From Rhodobiaceae bacterium (lineage in GTDB: Bacteria; Pseudomonadota; Alphaproteobacteria; Parvibaculales; Parvibaculaceae), in the NCBI GenBank assembly GCA_027352645.1, contig DAIEIL010000037.1:1-11957 (forward strand): DNA of 11,957 nt, in the 5' to 3' direction. The position numbers and the translations under genes are program-made. Numbering within the stretch: the stretch's first letter is position 1; each line of letters begins with the position of its first letter. Shown piece after piece: positions 1-7,379 of this stretch. The notes under the pieces were generated by a model. That model searched no databases. It saw only the letters and a list, made by a program, of their open reading frames with translations, and had not been told where the DNA came from.

Positions 1-1298
1 ATTGCCGCGACGCCCGCACCCATGAGCCGCTCGCTTGCGGCGACGAGATCGGACCGCTTCCACTTGAGCAGCGGGCCGATCGGCACAAGGCAGAAAAGCG
101 GAACCATCAGCGGCACGAAGGTCATGTTGAAGAAGGGCGCACCCACGGTGATCTTCGGCCCGCCCATCGCATCGAGGAAAAGCGGATAGAGCGTACCGAT
201 GAAGACGGCGGCCGCGGCCGCTGCCAACAGCAGGTTGTTCAACACCAGCGCGCCTTCGCGGCTCAGCGGTGCAAAAAGCCCCTCTGCCTTCAGAGCGGGC
301 GCGCGCCAACCGTAAAGCGTGAGCGCACCGCCAATGAAGAAAACCAGAATGCAGAGAATCGCGATGCCGCGCGACGGATCGACAGCAAAGGCGTGAACCG
401 AAGTCAGCACACCGGAGCGCACGAGGAAGGTGCCGACCAGCGACAGCGAGAAGGCGAAAATCGCCAGCAGGATGGTCCAGCTTTTCAACACGCCGCGCTT
501 TTCCGCGACGATGGCCGAATGAAGGAGCGCGGTAGCGACGAGCCAAGGCATCAGCGAGGCATTTTCAACCGGGTCCCAGAACCAGAAGCCGCCCCAGCCC
601 AGCGTGTAATAGGCCCACCACGAACCCATGGCGATGCCGACGGTCAGCGGAACCCAGGCGGCAAGCGTCCATGGCCGGACCCAGCGCGCCCAGCTCGCAT
701 CGACGCGGCCCTCGATCAGCGCGGCGATGGCGAAGGAGAAGGCCATGGAAAGGCCGACATAGCCCGCATAGAGGAATGGCGGATGGAAGGCGAGCGCCGG
801 GTCCTGAAGGATCGGATTGAGGCCGTTGCCTTCGATGGGCGCTGGATCGAGCCGGAGGAAGGGATTGGATGTGAAGAGAATGAAGCCAAGAAAGGCGACA
901 CCGATCACCGCCTGAACGGACAGGACGCGCGCGCGAAGCGCGTCCGGCAGATTGCCGCCGAAAAGCGCGACCAACGCGCCATATAGCGAGAGGATCAGGA
1001 CCCAGAGGACCATTGAGCCCTCATGGTTTCCCCAGACGCCGGCGATCTTGTAGATGAGCGGTTTGGCGGTATGCGAATTCTTCTCCACCAGCGCGACCGA
1101 GAAATCGGATGTGAGGAAGGCATGCATCAGCGCCGCAAAGGCAATGGCGATGAGCACGAATTGAGCCAGAGCGGCAGGCGCCGCAACCGCCATCAGCGCA
1201 GGGTCGCGCCGCTGCGCGCCGACCATCGGGACGACCATTTGCAGGAGCGCCACCGCCAGCGCAAGGACGAGCGCGAAATGGCCGAGTTCTACGATCAT
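1..1298 (-). CDS. ccmF: Cytochrome c heme lyase subunit CcmF (CycK), 3'-truncated by window edge
   Basis: CcmF is the membrane core of the System I heme lyase that attaches heme to apocytochrome c on the periplasmic side. I translated this frame from the sequence: 432 codons are present, and the C-terminal third (the family is usually about 650 residues) lies beyond the left edge. The signature tryptophan-rich WWD segment WGGFWFWDPVENAS is at residues 235-248. A conserved WGNHEGS loop is at 89-95 and HPPFLYAGY at 172-180. Many hydrophobic helices surround these. The ATG start overlaps the ccmE stop as ATGA, so the two are probably translationally coupled; an AAGG lies nine bases upstream within ccmE. 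The family and the start are secure. No frame disruption is seen in the visible part. Confidence 0.97.
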   Translation of the reverse strand, partial: MIVELGHFALVLALAVALLQMVVPMVGAQRRDPALMAVAAPAALAQFVLIAIAFAALMHAFLTSDFSVALVEKNSHTAKPLIYKIAGVWGNHEGSMVLWVLILSLYGALVALFGGNLPDALRARVLSVQAVIGVAFLGFILFTSNPFLRLDPAPIEGNGLNPILQDPALAFHPPFLYAGYVGLSMAFSFAIAALIEGRVDASWARWVRPWTLAAWVPLTVGIAMGSWWAYYTLGWGGFWFWDPVENASLMPWLVATALLHSAIVAEKRGVLKSWTILLAIFAFSLSLVGTFLVRSGVLTSVHAFAVDPSRGIAILCILVFFIGGALTLYGWRAPALKAEGLFAPLSREGALVLNNLLLAAAAAAVFIGTLYPLFLDAMGGPKITVGAPFFNMTFVPLMVPLFCLVPIGPLLKWKRSDLVAASERLMGAGVAA

Positions 1299-1765
1299 TG
1301 AGCCGCGCCTTTTTCTTCGTCCTGTTTCATCTGGCCTTCTTCCCACCGGCCCGATTTCTTTAGCGCCTTCGCGACCTCGGGCGGCATGTATTTCTCGTCA
1401 TGCTTGGCCAGCACCGAGTCGGCGACGAAAAGACCGTCGGGCCCGATGGCGCCTTCGGCCACCACGCCCTGCCCTTCGCGGAAGAGATCGGGCACGATGC
1501 CGGTATAGGAGACCGTCACGGATTTCGAGAGGTCCGTCACCACGAATTTGATGGTGGCGGGGCCCGTATGCTCGACCGACCCCTTCTCGACGAGCCCGCC
1601 AAGGCGGAACCGGGTGCCCGGGCCAATGCCCTTTTCCACAACTTCGGTGGGGCTATAGAAAAAGACGATATTGTCGCGCATGGCGTAAAGCACCAGCCCG
1701 ATCGCGATGCCGATAATGCCAAGGCCCAGCGCGATAAAGCCGGCGCGGCGCTGTTTGCGCGTCAT
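1295..1765 (-). CDS. ccmE: Cytochrome c maturation heme chaperone CcmE (CycJ)
   Basis: CcmE is a membrane-anchored periplasmic chaperone that binds heme covalently and passes it to the CcmF lyase. The 156-residue product has the usual length. A short cytoplasmic N-terminus (MTRKQRR) is followed by one membrane anchor at about residues 9-28 and an OB-fold domain. The heme-binding motif HDEKY is present, with the heme-attaching histidine at H122 and the tyrosine at Y126, then a charged flexible tail. An AGGA sits five bases before the ATG, which supports the start. The stop overlaps the ccmF start by four bases. Upstream there is an 80-base gap to a chitosanase-like gene where ccmI would be expected, and a possible separate promoter lies in that gap. 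Confidence 0.97.
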   Translation of the reverse strand: MTRKQRRAGFIALGLGIIGIAIGLVLYAMRDNIVFFYSPTEVVEKGIGPGTRFRLGGLVEKGSVEHTGPATIKFVVTDLSKSVTVSYTGIVPDLFREGQGVVAEGAIGPDGLFVADSVLAKHDEKYMPPEVAKALKKSGRWEEGQMKQDEEKGAAQ

Positions 1766-1797
1766 GTTCTTCCTATCCCCGATTTCGAGACGCCGAA

Positions 1798-1826
1798 GGT
1801 ATAGCCCAAGAGCGGGCGGTTCTTAA
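1798..1826 (-). promoter_or_regulatory. Possible promoter for ccmE-ccmF
   Basis: On the minus strand a TTAAGA box (1821-1826) and a TATACC box (1798-1803) are separated by exactly 17 bases, 33 bases before the ccmE start codon. Both are partial matches to housekeeping sigma boxes. If real, the promoter would let ccmE-ccmF be transcribed independently of the intruding gene upstream. This is inferred from spacing only. Confidence 0.35.
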
Positions 1827-1845
1827 CTGCAATTTGGTCGCGGGG

Positions 1846-2601
1846 TTATGTGGGCAGCCTTTCGCCATATTCAGACGGCGCCCCGGGCTTTCCAAAGGAA
1901 GAAAGGGGTCGCGAGAGACCGAGCGACGCCTGATCGATCAAAACCCCACGGACGCGCATGGGAAGGTCGAGCGGCCAGTTTCCGGCCTCGACAAGCAACC
2001 CGAATTCGCTCATCCGATAGACCGTGCGCCGAAGGATCACATTCGGATGGGTCGAGAGCCACTTCCCCCGCTCGGCAACATAGGCTGCGATCCATGCCTT
2101 CTCGCCTGCCCTGTCGGGTTCGCCATGCGCCTTCGACGTCCTGTCGCGAAGCGCACTCCATGAGCCGTGGACATGGCTGTCATAGATGACGGCAGCGGCG
2201 AGCGCGGTCGAAAGCCCCAATACGGCGGCAGCCTTCGTCGCAGGCGCCCAGTAGGCGCCATCGAAGAAACGATCCTGCGCCTCCTGCATCGCGGGATCTC
2301 CACCCGCTGCCTTCAGCACGGCGTGAAACGCCTGATCGCGGTCGAGGCTGAGGTCGATGGCGGCGAGCCTCTCCAGATAGGGCTTCAGCGCATTGGCGCG
2401 AGCAGCCTTTGGCGCATCGCAATAAGCCTTGATGAGGAGGTGGAGATTGCCGCTGCCGAGCGTCGTCTGCGAACGGCCATAGGTCAAATGCCCCGCATCG
2501 CCGGGAAGCAACGTCACCTGCGCATAGTCGCCGAGCGCTCGCCCCGTCTCGAAGATATTGACGATGGCCTGCGCCGTCTTTTTCTGAAGCTCCGAAAGCA
2601 T
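1846..2601 (-). CDS. Chitosanase-like glycoside hydrolase (GH46 / lysozyme-superfamily type)
   Basis: This 251-residue protein resembles GH46 chitosanases, lysozyme-fold enzymes that cut beta-1,4-glucosamine chains. The N-terminal half carries the family pattern: FETG with a candidate catalytic acid E18, then LLPGDAGHLTYGRSQ with a candidate second acid D35, spaced 17 residues apart much as in GH46. Further on are RFFDGAYW (111-118) and YDSHVHG (140-146), also typical of these proteins. No signal peptide or membrane segment is visible and no in-frame upstream ATG would add one, so export is not predicted. The gene lies between ccmI (61 bases upstream) and ccmE (80 bases downstream), where none is normally found. 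Its ribosome binding site is in a hairpin. The family is fairly sure; the substrate (chitosan or a peptidoglycan-like polymer) and cellular role are not known. Confidence 0.8.
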   Translation of the reverse strand: MLSELQKKTAQAIVNIFETGRALGDYAQVTLLPGDAGHLTYGRSQTTLGSGNLHLLIKAYCDAPKAARANALKPYLERLAAIDLSLDRDQAFHAVLKAAGGDPAMQEAQDRFFDGAYWAPATKAAAVLGLSTALAAAVIYDSHVHGSWSALRDRTSKAHGEPDRAGEKAWIAAYVAERGKWLSTHPNVILRRTVYRMSEFGLLVEAGNWPLDLPMRVRGVLIDQASLGLSRPLSSFGKPGAPSEYGERLPT

Positions 2602-2606
2602 GCCGC

Positions 2607-2644
2607 CCCCCTCTTGTGATCTGCATGCGGATCATAAGAGGGGG
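2607..2644 (-). promoter_or_regulatory. Hairpin masking the chitosanase ribosome binding site
   Basis: The arms 2607-2621 and 2630-2644 form a 15-bp inverted repeat with one mismatch (G2616 opposite T2635) and an 8-base loop. On the minus-strand transcript the 3' arm contains AAGAGGGGG, the only purine-rich stretch at the right distance from the chitosanase ATG at 2601. Folding would therefore hide the ribosome binding site. No T-run follows on either strand, so it does not look like an intrinsic terminator. It may instead limit translation or act as a processing or stability element downstream of ccmI. The repeat is seen directly; the function is inferred. Confidence 0.6.
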
Positions 2645-2662
2645 CAGCCAAACGGGGATAAA

Positions 2663-3799
2663 TCAGGGGAGCGCTTTTTCCACTTCGTCGAGCCGGGCGA
2701 GCGCCAACTTGTCGGTGGCAAAGGTCTGCCGCGCCTTCGCAAGAGCCGCCTGCGCGTCCGGCTTCTTGCCGAGCACGCCATAGGCGCGAATGAGCCGCAG
2801 CCAGCCATCAATGTCGTTCGGCGATTTTTCGAGCCGTGCGGCAAGACCGCCGACCATGCCCTCGATCATCTTCTGGCGATCTTCGGGCGACATGCTCGCC
2901 GCCGCGCCAACCTGCGACGCATTCGGGCCGGGCGCATTGGCATTGGACGCGGCGGGGTTCTCAAGCTGGGCAAGCTCTGCCTCGAGGCTCGCGCGCCAGG
3001 GCGCATCCTTGGGCGCTGAGGCGAGAAGCGCTTTCCAGCGGGCGGTGGCGGCGTCCTTCTTGTCGTCCTCGACCTCGGCAGCGCCCAGATAATATTGCGC
3101 GCGCGGCTCATGCGTATCGAGCGCGGCAGCCTTCCTGAAATCCTCACGCGCCTCCGGCGAAAGACCACCCGCCGCGAAGACCCGGGCCTCGCCACGAGCC
3201 GCCAACCGCGCCGCGCTTTCGCCGCCCAGCGCAATCGCCTGCGACCAGGCATTCGCCGCGTCGTCATAGCGACGCTGGCGGATATAGGCGGGCGCCAGCA
3301 CCTCCCAGCCGCGAACATCCTTGGGATCGGATTTCAGATGCTCTTCGACACGAAGCACCAGCGCATCGATGGGCAATTGCTCGACCGGTGCCGCCATGCG
3401 CTCCTTGAAAGGCTGGTCGGGAAGTCCCGGCGAACCGAGGGCGAGATAAAGGCCGAGCGAGAATACGGGCAAGGCAACCATGATCACGAGTGCGACGGCA
3501 CGGGCCGAAAGTCCCGTGCGCACGCCCACATCGGCCCGCTCCTCTTCCAGCGCATCGGCGGCAGCGAGGAGACGGCGCGAAACCTCGACCTTCGCGGCCT
3601 CGCCTTCCGCGGGCTCAATCACGCCGCGTTCCACATCTCGCTCCACCTCGGCGAGCTGATCGCGATAAAGCGCAACCTCGCGCTCGGCCCCACTTGCCGC
3701 CTTTTTCCGGCGGAGAGGCCGCAGGACGCCGAGGATGACGCCGGCGGTCATCGCGGCGAAGAGGAACCAAAGCAGCAGGTCTGAAAGGGTCTGGGACAA
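2663..3799 (-). CDS. ccmI: Cytochrome c maturation protein CcmI (CycH)
   Basis: CcmI is a bipartite membrane protein that captures apocytochrome c and delivers it to the heme lyase. The 378-residue product has the expected layout: membrane helix 1 at about 7-27, a charged helical cytoplasmic loop (about 30-95, with the typical YRDQLAEVERD segment), membrane helix 2 at about 100-121, then a periplasmic TPR-rich domain at about 144-280. A low-complexity Asn/Ala/Pro linker (281-300) leads to a C-terminal helical module, including EGMVGGLAARL. The assigned start is TTG with only weak ribosome-binding sequence; it places helix 1 correctly, while the next Met (17) would cut into it. It heads the local ccm cluster. 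The family is sure, the exact start less so. Confidence 0.93.
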   Translation of the reverse strand: MSQTLSDLLLWFLFAAMTAGVILGVLRPLRRKKAASGAEREVALYRDQLAEVERDVERGVIEPAEGEAAKVEVSRRLLAAADALEEERADVGVRTGLSARAVALVIMVALPVFSLGLYLALGSPGLPDQPFKERMAAPVEQLPIDALVLRVEEHLKSDPKDVRGWEVLAPAYIRQRRYDDAANAWSQAIALGGESAARLAARGEARVFAAGGLSPEAREDFRKAAALDTHEPRAQYYLGAAEVEDDKKDAATARWKALLASAPKDAPWRASLEAELAQLENPAASNANAPGPNASQVGAAASMSPEDRQKMIEGMVGGLAARLEKSPNDIDGWLRLIRAYGVLGKKPDAQAALAKARQTFATDKLALARLDEVEKALP

Positions 3800-3843
3800 G
3801 GCAGGCTCGGTTTTGGAGACGTGCTCGGGAAAGGGGCCGCACC

Positions 3844-3872
3844 TGTATAGAGGCTTGCGGGCGGGCCGGGAA
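3844..3872 (-). promoter_or_regulatory. Possible promoter for ccmI
   Basis: On the minus strand TTCCCG (3867-3872) and TATACA (3844-3849) are 17 bases apart, 44 bases before the ccmI start. The -10 box is good and the -35 box is poor. It lies in the 98-base gap after the Hsp70-like gene. In the same gap, a short GCGGC/GCCGC hairpin just after that gene's stop could weakly end the upstream transcript. Confidence 0.35.
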
Positions 3873-3897
3873 GCGGCTCGCTGCCGCAGGCGCGCCC

Positions 3898-5214
3898 TTA
3901 ACCGCCGAAGCGCTGCCGCGCGGACAGCGCAAGACCGGTCGCAACCGAGGTGAGTTCTCCGCCGCCCGCGAGTTTTTCGACGCCGAAACGCTCCGCAAAG
4001 AGAGCCCGGACGGCCGGAATGAAGGATGTGCCGCCGGTCAGGAAGACACGGTCGATCTTTTCAGGCCCGACGCCGGACTTTTCCATCAACCGGTCCACGC
4101 AGCCGCCGATCTCCGCGAGTTCCGGCGCGACCCAGCGGTCGAAATCTCCCCGCGCGATATCCGCCTCGATGGCGATGGGCGCCGCGTTGAAGCTGAGATG
4201 AGCCTCAGCCGAGGCCGACAGCACGACCTTCGCCGCCTCCACGGCGCGATACATCTCGAAGCCCTTGTTCTCCTCGATGAGATGCGTGAGCGCTTCGATT
4301 TCGGCTGGAGCGTCCGACACCGGCAGGATTTCTTCGAGCATGCGTCGCGTCTTCTGGGTGTTGATGAAGCTCAACTGATGCCAGCGCTTCAGGCTGTCAT
4401 AGAGCCAGGCGGGCATGGGCAGAACCTTGCTGCCTGTGCTTTTGTAAGACGAGCCGCGTCCCAGCCTCGGCGCGATCACATTCTCCACGATGCGCGCGTC
4501 GAAGGCGTCGCCCGCGATGCCGACACCCGAAACGCCGATAATGGTTTCGGCACGGTTCTTCACCTCGCGCATGCCCGGGCCGACATGCAGCAGACAGAAG
4601 TCGCTCGTACCGCCGCCAAAATCGCCGATCAGAACCAGCTCGTCATGATCGAGCCCCGCCTCATAGGCATAGGCGGCGGCCACCGGCTCGAACTCGAAAT
4701 GAACATTGGCCAGCCCTGCACCTTCCAGTGATGCAAGCAGACGCGAGACGGCAAAATCGTCCTGCCCCTCCTGTGCCTGCCCGAGACTGTTGCGCACAAA
4801 CCGCGCGGGCCGACCAACCACGATCGGCATGGTCTTGAGTTGCTCGATCAGATCGCCCGCATTGGGCGTCGCCTCGAGAAGGCGCGAGACGAGAAGGCCG
4901 ATCAGATTTTCGAGCGTGTAGCGGCTGCTATAGATGCTGGTTGACGTGAAATCGGGATTGGCGAGATACGACTTGATCGACTGTATGAGGCGGCCTTCGG
5001 CACCGGGCTCCAGATATGCGTCGATGGCCGCGGGCCCTGCATAGGAAAGCGGCTTGCCGCGCCTATCGCGCTCGTCGGCATCGAAATAGAGGATGGACCG
5101 GAACGTCGAATGCTCCACGCCATTATGAAGGAGCGGAACGAGACGCGACGGACCTGTGGCGTCGGCCAGCGCCAAAGCGCTGTTCGTCGTGCCGAAGTCG
5201 AGGCCGATGAACAT
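3898..5214 (-). CDS. yegD: YegD-type Hsp70-family ATPase lacking a substrate-binding domain
   Basis: The 438-residue product is an Hsp70/actin-fold ATPase close in length and motif order to E. coli YegD (about 450 residues), whose client and function are unknown. The phosphate-1 motif is GLDFGTTNS near the N-terminus. The connect segment FEPVAAAYAYE is at about 175-185, phosphate-2 LIGDFGGGTSDF at about 195-206, and the adenosine motif VFLTGGTSFIP at 390-400. The protein ends right after the nucleotide-binding domain, so the peptide-binding domain of DnaK is absent. The ATG at 5214 is chosen because it has GAGG six bases upstream and begins directly at the first motif; a longer open frame to 5397 would add 61 residues unlike the family. 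No DnaJ or GrpE partner is nearby, and it is probably its own transcription unit. Confidence 0.92.
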   Translation of the reverse strand: MFIGLDFGTTNSALALADATGPSRLVPLLHNGVEHSTFRSILYFDADERDRRGKPLSYAGPAAIDAYLEPGAEGRLIQSIKSYLANPDFTSTSIYSSRYTLENLIGLLVSRLLEATPNAGDLIEQLKTMPIVVGRPARFVRNSLGQAQEGQDDFAVSRLLASLEGAGLANVHFEFEPVAAAYAYEAGLDHDELVLIGDFGGGTSDFCLLHVGPGMREVKNRAETIIGVSGVGIAGDAFDARIVENVIAPRLGRGSSYKSTGSKVLPMPAWLYDSLKRWHQLSFINTQKTRRMLEEILPVSDAPAEIEALTHLIEENKGFEMYRAVEAAKVVLSASAEAHLSFNAAPIAIEADIARGDFDRWVAPELAEIGGCVDRLMEKSGVGPEKIDRVFLTGGTSFIPAVRALFAERFGVEKLAGGGELTSVATGLALSARQRFGG

Positions 5215-5285
5215 GAAATACCTCGCGCGTCCCGCTGACCGGGAACCGGCAGGGGCATCGCAATGTTGATGGAGACTGGTGATCG

Positions 5286-5320
5286 AAAAGGGCGCCGGTT
5301 CTAACCGAGCGGCAGCGCCC
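5286..5320 (-). terminator. Possible intrinsic terminator after the histidine kinase gene
   Basis: Reading the minus strand, GGGCGC (5315-5320) pairs with GCGCCC (5290-5295), with an inner CGGT/ACCG stem and a 7-base bulge, followed by TTTT (5286-5289). It begins 16 bases after the kinase stop and would separate that gene from the Hsp70-like gene. The bulge and short T-run make it imperfect. Confidence 0.5.
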
Positions 5321-5335
5321 TGTCCAGAGACCGTA

Positions 5336-7204
5336 TCACCAGCCCGCGCGAATATGGGATTGATGCGTGACGAGGCGCGAGGCTGGCAGATCGACATAGA
5401 CGGTCGTGCCCACGCCCGGCGAACTCTCGATCATGAGCGAGCCGCCGTGTAGCTCCGTCAGGTGCTTGGCAAGCGGAAGACCGAGGCCCGTGCCTTCATG
5501 AGCGCGTGACAATGTGCCGTCGATCTGCGTGAAGGGTGCGAGCGCCTTGGGAATATCCGCCTCCGCAATGCCGATACCATGATCGATCACGGCGACGCGC
5601 AAGCGGCCCGGCTGAACCATTGCCTCGACACGGACGGCGCTGCCGTCGGCACTGAACTTCACCGCGTTCGACATCAGGTTGATAAGCACCTGCTTCAGGG
5701 CGCGCTCGTCGGCAACGAGCGAAATGGGCGGTGTTGGCAAGCTTATCTCGATGGAGATCGCCGCTTGTTGCGCCCGGTGCCGTACGATGCGGCAGGCGGA
5801 GGCGACGATGCCATCGAGATCCGTCTCGTCCTCGTGCAGCTTGAAATGCCCGGCCTCGATCTTCGAGAGGTCGAGAATGTCGTTGATGAGATTGAGCAGG
5901 TGGACACCGCTGTCATGAATGTCCTCGGCATATTCGCGATAGCGCGGATTGCCGACGGGTCCGAACAGCTCGCGCTCAAGCGCCTCGGAAAAGCCGATAA
6001 TGGCGTTGAGCGGGGTGCGCAGCTCATGGCTCATATTGGCGAGGAATTCTGACTTGGAGCGGCTCGCCGCGGTCGCTTCGTCGCGCGCTTCGCGCAGGGC
6101 TTCCGCTTCCTTGCGCCGCGCAGTCACATCCTGAAGACCGATGAGGAGTGCGGGCAAACCCTGGAAGCGCACCAGAGCCGCTGTGATATGGGCCCAGATG
6201 ATTGTGCCTTCGCTACCCAGAAGGCGTGCCTCGATCGGCCCGCGCAGACGGTTCCCCGCCGCCGCCTCGCCGAGCCGGCGCTTCATCTCTTCGTCGACAA
6301 AGAAGCGCCTCGCATCGATATGCGCGGCGTCCTATCCATTGAGACCGAAAAGGTCCAGAGCAGCCCGGTTTGCCTGAACGATGCGGTAAGTGGCGGGGTC
6401 GATCAGCGCCAGCGGCAGAGGCGCGGCGACGAAAATGCTCTGAAAGCTTTCCTCCGTCACCCGCGTCACACGTTGCGCTTCCTGCCGGACGGAGATTTCC
6501 TGCGTGAGCTGCTCGTTCAATTCCTTCTGATGCTCGATCGTCAGGAATTGATTGCGCCGCAGAGAGTTGGTGACGCGCATCGCCTGAAAGCCGACCACAT
6601 TGGCGACCATGAGCAGCATGAATATCTGCATCGCCGAAATGAGCGACATATCCGGATAGAAGGCAATGACCGCCGTGAAGGCAACGCCGCATGCGATCGA
6701 AAGCGCGGCATTGTAGATGAGCCGGTTCGGCACGCCGAAATAGAAGGTGATGGTAATGACCGCGGCACTCACCGCGTGATCGGCCGCGCCGAAGCCCCCC
6801 GCCTGCACGAGCAGCAGGAAGACGCCGAAGACATAGACCTGAACGATGCCGAGCGAAACATGCAGCGCCGTATGTTTTCGCGGATCGGAGAAGAAAAGGA
6901 ACGGAATGCGTGCGACGGCAAGCGTCGCGATCCGCAAGGCCCCAATGACCGCGAACCGCACCGTCGGCCCAAGAATGAGGAAATCGAGGACGATCCAGCC
7001 CACAAAGAGGTAAACGCCCATCTGGATGGCGCGCACTCTCTCGACCGTCTCAAGCCAGGCCGCTTGGCGAAAACGCTGTTCGAGGTCGCGGTCGAGGAAC
7101 TCGCCGGTCCAGCCATAGGTCCCAACGGTAAGACCCAATCCGCCGTGACGCCGGTCGGCGAGATCCGCCGGTTCCGAGCTATGTGCATTCACAATTTCGG
7201 CCAC
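5336..7204 (-). pseudogene. Membrane PAS-domain sensor histidine kinase interrupted by an in-frame amber codon
   Basis: A sensor kinase of 622 codon positions is read in one frame but cut by TAG at codon 291 (6332-6334). The N-terminal part has six hydrophobic helices (about 62-80, 84-105, 114-136, 143-158, 162-183, 187-208), a MASE-like membrane sensor, then a coiled segment (about 210-250). A PAS domain starts near 251. The amber falls inside the PAS, right after LDLFGLNG. Downstream the same frame continues with the rest of the PAS and a HisKA H-box (SHELRTPLN, H393). A HATPase domain follows with N-box LINLMSNAVKF, G1 DHGIGI and G2 GTGLGL. There is no receiver domain. The start is GTG with AGGGGG five bases upstream. 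As written, the product would be a 290-residue membrane fragment. A separate kinase fragment could only start at ATG 6286, which has poor ribosome-binding spacing. Everything else is intact, so a very recent mutation, a sequencing error or readthrough are all possible. Confidence 0.88.
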
Positions 7205-7379
7205 ACGGTCCCCCTGGCGGCGAGCGGTCTGCCCACCAAACGCGCACCGACTCTAGGAGGAAACCCTAAACAAAAAGCGAAATTCCGACCTTGCGACGCT
7301 TTCATCGGGGCCCTCCGCCCCCTATCGTGCCGACATAAAAAGCGGCCCCAAGGGTCCGATTTCAGGGAGATTGAGAGCG
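7205..7379. promoter_or_regulatory. Divergent intergenic region between kinase and CoA-transferase
   Basis: This 175-base gap separates two outward-reading genes and must hold the start signals of both. A relatively AT-rich stretch lies at about 7265-7285, and another A-run sits just after 7334. AGGGAG at 7364-7369 is the likely ribosome binding site for the CoA-transferase. I could not find a well-spaced -35/-10 pair for either direction and make no specific promoter call. Confidence 0.4.

Noticed and set aside
393..986. Plus-strand open frame of 197 codons
   Set aside because: It is antisense to ccmF, whose own frame carries clear family motifs. The composition is low-complexity Arg/Glu/Gly.
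2607..2644. Inverted repeat read as an intrinsic terminator of ccmI
   Set aside because: No T-run follows the stem on either strand. The position over the chitosanase ribosome binding site fits a translational role better.
5215..5397. N-terminal extension of the Hsp70-like protein
   Set aside because: The added 61 residues are unlike the family, would run through a likely terminator and overlap the kinase end. The internal ATG has a good ribosome binding site and starts at the first motif.
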